Shown here piece by piece: positions 61,056 through 64,000 of a stretch of DNA of 64,000 bases. Position 1 is the first letter of the stretch, and each line of letters begins with the position of its first letter. The stretch is from Algoriphagus aestuariicola (GTDB lineage Bacteria; Bacteroidota; Bacteroidia; Cytophagales; Cyclobacteriaceae). A program made the position numbers and the translations under genes. The notes under the pieces were generated by a model. The model saw only the letters and a program-made list of their open reading frames with translations. It was not told the DNA's origin and made no database searches. Where the stretch lies: contig NZ_JAFKCW010000001.1 of the NCBI RefSeq assembly GCF_017254835.1, positions 1,539,063 through 1,603,062 of the forward strand. Direction: 5' to 3'.

Positions 61056-62402
61056 TTAGTTGAGGTTGATGGGGTTACCGAGATAAAAATCAAGAACTTT
61101 TACTCTGAAGATGTAGGTGTATTTTGCGTTTAGCAGGTCCGCCTGCGCGTTGAACAGGTTGTTTTGGGCCACTTGGAAATCGACCGAGTTGATAGCGCCC
61201 AGATCAAATCTCTGCTGCGCAATACGGAAGGTCTCTTGTAGGCTATTCACTCTGGTGACGGAAGCCTTGTAGGAAAGATCCGCGGCAAGCGCGCTGTTGT
61301 ATGCAGTCTCGATATCAATTCTAAGTTGGTTTTTGGCTTCCAACTCAGCCACTTCTTGAATGGCCGTTTGGGCTCGAGCTCTTTGTAGGCTCGACTTGTT
61401 GTTGAAATTGGTGAAGATTGGAATGCTCAAGTTGAAGCTCAAAGCTTGGGAAAGGTTGTCTTTGAACTGTTGGGAAAACTCCGGTCTGTCCATGCCAAAC
61501 ACTTGGTCCACATAGTTGGTGAATACGTTGGCGCCTACTCCCAAAGAAGGGTAGAAGGCGCCCTTTGCTATCTTTTCCTGATACTCAGCACTGAGCACAT
61601 TCGCCTCTGCCGCCTTGATCTCAGGCATGATGTTCACTGCCGTTTCGTAGATTTCCTCGCTTGTCTCAGCAGCCATCAGTCCCTCCTGCATTTCAAATTC
61701 CGGCTCGATGACGCTGAAATCGTCGGAAAAGGGAATTTGCATGGCCTGGGCCAAGTTCAGCTTGGCGCTTCGGTAGCTATTTTGGGCGTTGATCACCTCC
61801 AATTGGTTGGTCGCATTCTGGGACTGAAGATCCAAATAGTCGGACATTGGCAATGAGCCCGCATCCACCAGTTTTTTGGTTCTGGTCATCTGCTCGGTAG
61901 TTGTCGCAAGTTGGTTTTCCGCGATCTTCACCTGTTCGCGATTGAATACCACGTTGATGAACAAGTTGATAACATTGAGCGTGATGTCGTTTTTGGTAGC
62001 TTCCAGATTGTACAACCCCGCCTCCAGGTCAGTTTTGGCTTGGGCAATTGAATTGTTGATCCTCATCCCTTGGAAGAGCGGTACATTGGAGCTTGCCGAG
62101 AAATTGACGTTACCAATCCTGTTTGTTTCAAAGAGGTTGGTTACCGGGTTGATGGAGCGACCCCATCTCACCCCATAGCTGGATCCAGTACTAAGGGAGG
62201 GGTAGCGCTGCCCTTTGTTTTGTAGTAGCGTTGCCTCTGTGATTTCCTGGTTTAGTTCGGTACGCTTCAGAGTCAGGTTGTTTTCCAAAGCAATGTCTAT
62301 GGCGGTCTGAAGGTCGTAGGGGCCTGGGGGTACTTCCTGCTGCGCATTGGTAAGACCCGAAAGTCCACATAAAAACAATACTAGCGTAAAAATCTTTCTC
62401 AT
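61056..62402 (-). CDS. TolC-family outer membrane efflux channel
   Basis: A 448-residue outer membrane channel. The signal peptide (KIFTLVLFLCGLSGLTNAQ) is followed by two TolC repeats, each a long helical hairpin with beta strands (LQTAIDIALENNLTLKRTE; then LSFNLSIPIFTNFNN). The usual motif RFDLGAINSVDFQVAQNNL near the end is present. It forms the first gene of an operon with the HlyD/MacA-type adaptor. Unlike the copper-linked channel at 8.8-10.3 kb it has no Ser/Met-rich insert. Confidence 0.92.
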   Translation of the reverse strand: MRKIFTLVLFLCGLSGLTNAQQEVPPGPYDLQTAIDIALENNLTLKRTELNQEITEATLLQNKGQRYPSLSTGSSYGVRWGRSINPVTNLFETNRIGNVNFSASSNVPLFQGMRINNSIAQAKTDLEAGLYNLEATKNDITLNVINLFINVVFNREQVKIAENQLATTTEQMTRTKKLVDAGSLPMSDYLDLQSQNATNQLEVINAQNSYRSAKLNLAQAMQIPFSDDFSVIEPEFEMQEGLMAAETSEEIYETAVNIMPEIKAAEANVLSAEYQEKIAKGAFYPSLGVGANVFTNYVDQVFGMDRPEFSQQFKDNLSQALSFNLSIPIFTNFNNKSSLQRARAQTAIQEVAELEAKNQLRIDIETAYNSALAADLSYKASVTRVNSLQETFRIAQQRFDLGAINSVDFQVAQNNLFNAQADLLNAKYTYIFRVKVLDFYLGNPINLN

Positions 62403-62435
62403 AAGTATTAGTTGGTTTTGCCGGGGTTTTTGTGA

Positions 62436-63113
62436 TTAAAGGTCAATATCGGGAATGTAAATCAGTTGGGAAATCCAGGGAAGCGACTTGAGATAGCTGG
62501 TCGTGATCTCCCGGATTCCCGAATCCATTTCAATCACGTGGCAGGCAACGTCGTTTTTACCTTTGCGAGAGACCGACATGGTCGCAATATTGGTCTTTTC
62601 TTGGGCGATGACGCTCGAGATAAAAGCAATGGCTCCGGAGATGTCCTCGGCTTTGATAATCAGCGTATGGTTTTGGGCCGAAAAATTGGCGACGAATCCA
62701 TCGACTTCGGCAATATTGATCACGCCTCCGCCGAGACTTTCGCCCACCACTTCGATTTGTCTGTCTCCTTTTTTGAGGTTGAGTTTAATCGTATTGGGAT
62801 GGTGGATGGAGGAGTTTCCTATGGATTTGAATTTGTAGTTCAAGCCTCTTTCAGCAGCGATTTCCAGCGCATTTTTGATTCTGGAATCGTCGGTCTTGAA
62901 GTCCATCAATCCACCCAATATCGCCCGGTCACTGCCGTGGCCTTCGTAGGTTCTGGCAAAGGAATTATAAAAGGTGATGGAAGCTTCCTCTGGTATTCCG
63001 CCCAGAACTCGTATGGCTGCTCGAGCGATTCTAACGACCCCTGCAGTATGAGACGATGAGGGGCCGATCATCACCGGACCTATCATATCAAATACACTGC
63101 TTTTGTTTGCCAT
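62436..63113 (-). CDS. sdaAB: L-serine dehydratase, beta subunit
   Basis: The beta subunit of the iron-sulfur L-serine ammonia-lyase, which turns serine into pyruvate and ammonia. The 225-residue protein begins MANKSSVFDMIGPVMIGPSSS with the family motif IGPSSSHTAGVVRIARAA and continues through ITFYNSFARTYEGHGSDRA, then an ACT domain (about 145-225: NHTLIIKAEDISGAIAFIS). The alpha subunit, which carries the iron-sulfur cluster, is not encoded beside it. It ends 33 bases before the TolC gene and may share a transcript with it. Confidence 0.92.
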   Translation of the reverse strand: MANKSSVFDMIGPVMIGPSSSHTAGVVRIARAAIRVLGGIPEEASITFYNSFARTYEGHGSDRAILGGLMDFKTDDSRIKNALEIAAERGLNYKFKSIGNSSIHHPNTIKLNLKKGDRQIEVVGESLGGGVINIAEVDGFVANFSAQNHTLIIKAEDISGAIAFISSVIAQEKTNIATMSVSRKGKNDVACHVIEMDSGIREITTSYLKSLPWISQLIYIPDIDL

Positions 63114-63278
63114 GGCGACTTCTTGTCCAATTTTGGTGCTAACACTTTTCCTGACTCAAGAATAAGTTATTTTTTGTATTGTTTCGGCATTTTGGTGGCG
63201 TTAAGGTGCTTTTGTTTACTACTTTTAACACCTTCTTTTCTGAACAATTACAATATCTGATCGAATTTGAACACTTTT

Positions 63279-64000
63279 ATGAGCGAAACTGATACAGTTT
63301 ACGTTTTCGATTCTCCAACCTCCACCTGGCTCCCAGCTTCCGAGTTTCCTGTTCCCAATCGCGCCATGAATTTTGGCGATGGCTTGTTTGAAACGATGGT
63401 GTTTGACGGGGAAAAAATCCGCTTTTTTGATTATCATATTGATCGGCTCCAGCGGGGGATGCGCATGCTGAAGATAGCTGGATTTGGATCGCGGTTTTTG
63501 GCTTTACAGGATTGGATCAAGGAAGTGTATCCAGGGCAAAGACTTCGAATACGTTGGAATGTATTCCGCACCGGCGCGGGAAAATACACTCCCATATCCA
63601 ATGACGCAGTGCAGACTTTGCATATTCAGGTATATTCTCCTTCGCCTCAAGTAAAACCCAAGACTTCATTTTCTGAACAGGTGGTGCTTTTTCCTTTTCC
63701 CTGGAGTCCATGCAAGACCCTCAACGCGCTGCCCTATGTGCTAGCCGCTCAGGAGCGTGAGGAGCGGAAGCTGAATGAGCTGATTTTGACCGATCACAAG
63801 GGTGAGGTGGCAGAGGCGAGTTCATCAAATATTTTCTGGAGAAAGGGCAAGAAGGTATTTACTCCAGCATTGGAATGCGGATGTATAGCAGGCGTGGCCA
63901 GGAGGGCTATCATGGAGAAAGTGCCTAGGATGGTCACCCAAGGTGTATTCCGGCCAAACGAACTTTTGGGCGCTGATCAAGTCTGGGTTTCTAATGTGAC
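63279..64000 (+). CDS. Class IV aminotransferase, cut by the window end
   Basis: An incomplete gene running off the right edge; 240 codons are visible from the ATG at 63279 (MSETDTVYVFDSP). The fold-type IV PLP enzyme marks are present: PNRAMNFGDGLFETMVFDGE, PCKTLNALPYVLAAQ with the catalytic lysine, and GEVAEASSSNIFWRKG. The compact form suggests a 4-amino-4-deoxychorismate lyase (PabC) rather than a branched-chain aminotransferase, but the end that would help to decide is missing. It is divergent from sdaAB; the 165 bases between hold the promoters. Confidence 0.85.
   Translation, partial: MSETDTVYVFDSPTSTWLPASEFPVPNRAMNFGDGLFETMVFDGEKIRFFDYHIDRLQRGMRMLKIAGFGSRFLALQDWIKEVYPGQRLRIRWNVFRTGAGKYTPISNDAVQTLHIQVYSPSPQVKPKTSFSEQVVLFPFPWSPCKTLNALPYVLAAQEREERKLNELILTDHKGEVAEASSSNIFWRKGKKVFTPALECGCIAGVARRAIMEKVPRMVTQGVFRPNELLGADQVWVSNV

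Noticed and set aside
1-64000. tRNA, rRNA or known riboswitches
   Set aside because: While reading both strands I saw no cloverleaf with a GTTCRANNC arm, no rRNA core motif and no clear riboswitch consensus. A search with tRNAscan or Infernal would decide.

Overview
The window looks like a chromosomal segment of a Bacteroidetes bacterium, most likely order Cytophagales near Algoriphagus/Cyclobacteriaceae (an inference from gene content and style, not a database match). Pointers are the CarboxypepD_reg-plus-plug TonB-dependent receptors, a gliding/T9SS-type surface protein with SprB-like repeats and a CHU_C-type end, an AraC regulator fused to a heavy-metal domain, DUF3347 and HYC_CC_PP copper proteins, promoter-like TTTG/TAnnTTTG pairs, and few Shine-Dalgarno sequences.

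Left part (1-24 kb). After housekeeping genes (M28 peptidase, truC-mnmA, arfB) comes a large copper/silver handling cluster on the minus strand: HYC_CC_PP protein, CusA pump, TolC-type outer membrane channel with a Met/Ser-rich insert, CusB adaptor with a fused DUF3347, a free DUF3347 lipoprotein, an exported CHY zinc-finger protein and a PepSY membrane protein. A REP-associated transposase (RAYT) with its palindromes separates this from copA and an HMA chaperone. A matching AraC-HMA regulator lies near 23 kb. Between them are small metabolic or regulatory genes (DinB, SnoaL-like, NAD(P)-binding reductase, Crp/Fnr regulator) and a 21-bp tandem repeat array.

Middle part (24-35.9 kb). This holds an outer membrane receptor, a malonate import and activation module (madL-madM-matB), oxidative pentose phosphate genes (zwf-pgl with a ROK/polyphosphate-glucokinase-like kinase), a second NAD(P)-binding reductase and an exported FAD oxidoreductase.

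Accessory part (35.9-54.5 kb). At least eight copies of a previously unlabelled dispersed repeat occur here and nowhere else in the window. Each carries a CCAATT/AATTGG hairpin and/or a GTAGTT/AACTAC hairpin, the latter with compensatory stem changes, and many have a conserved AAACTACGCTCAG tail. All copies point the same way and nearly all sit just 3' of the stop codon of a minus-strand gene: an NDT-like protein, a DUF4468 protein, an esterase, a tricorn-type protease, a small secreted protein, an IS256 element, a PLD-like protein and a TIR protein. The NDT-like, PLD and TIR genes are candidate defence genes. A large surface adhesin, galE and an ABC permease lie in a repeat-free stretch between.

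Right part (54.5-64 kb). Here are gamma-glutamyltransferase, a DtxR/MntR-type regulator divergent from a TonB-dependent receptor with a palindromic operator inside the receptor promoter, a TolC-plus-HlyD/MacA efflux pair without its pump, sdaAB, and a class IV aminotransferase gene cut by the window end.
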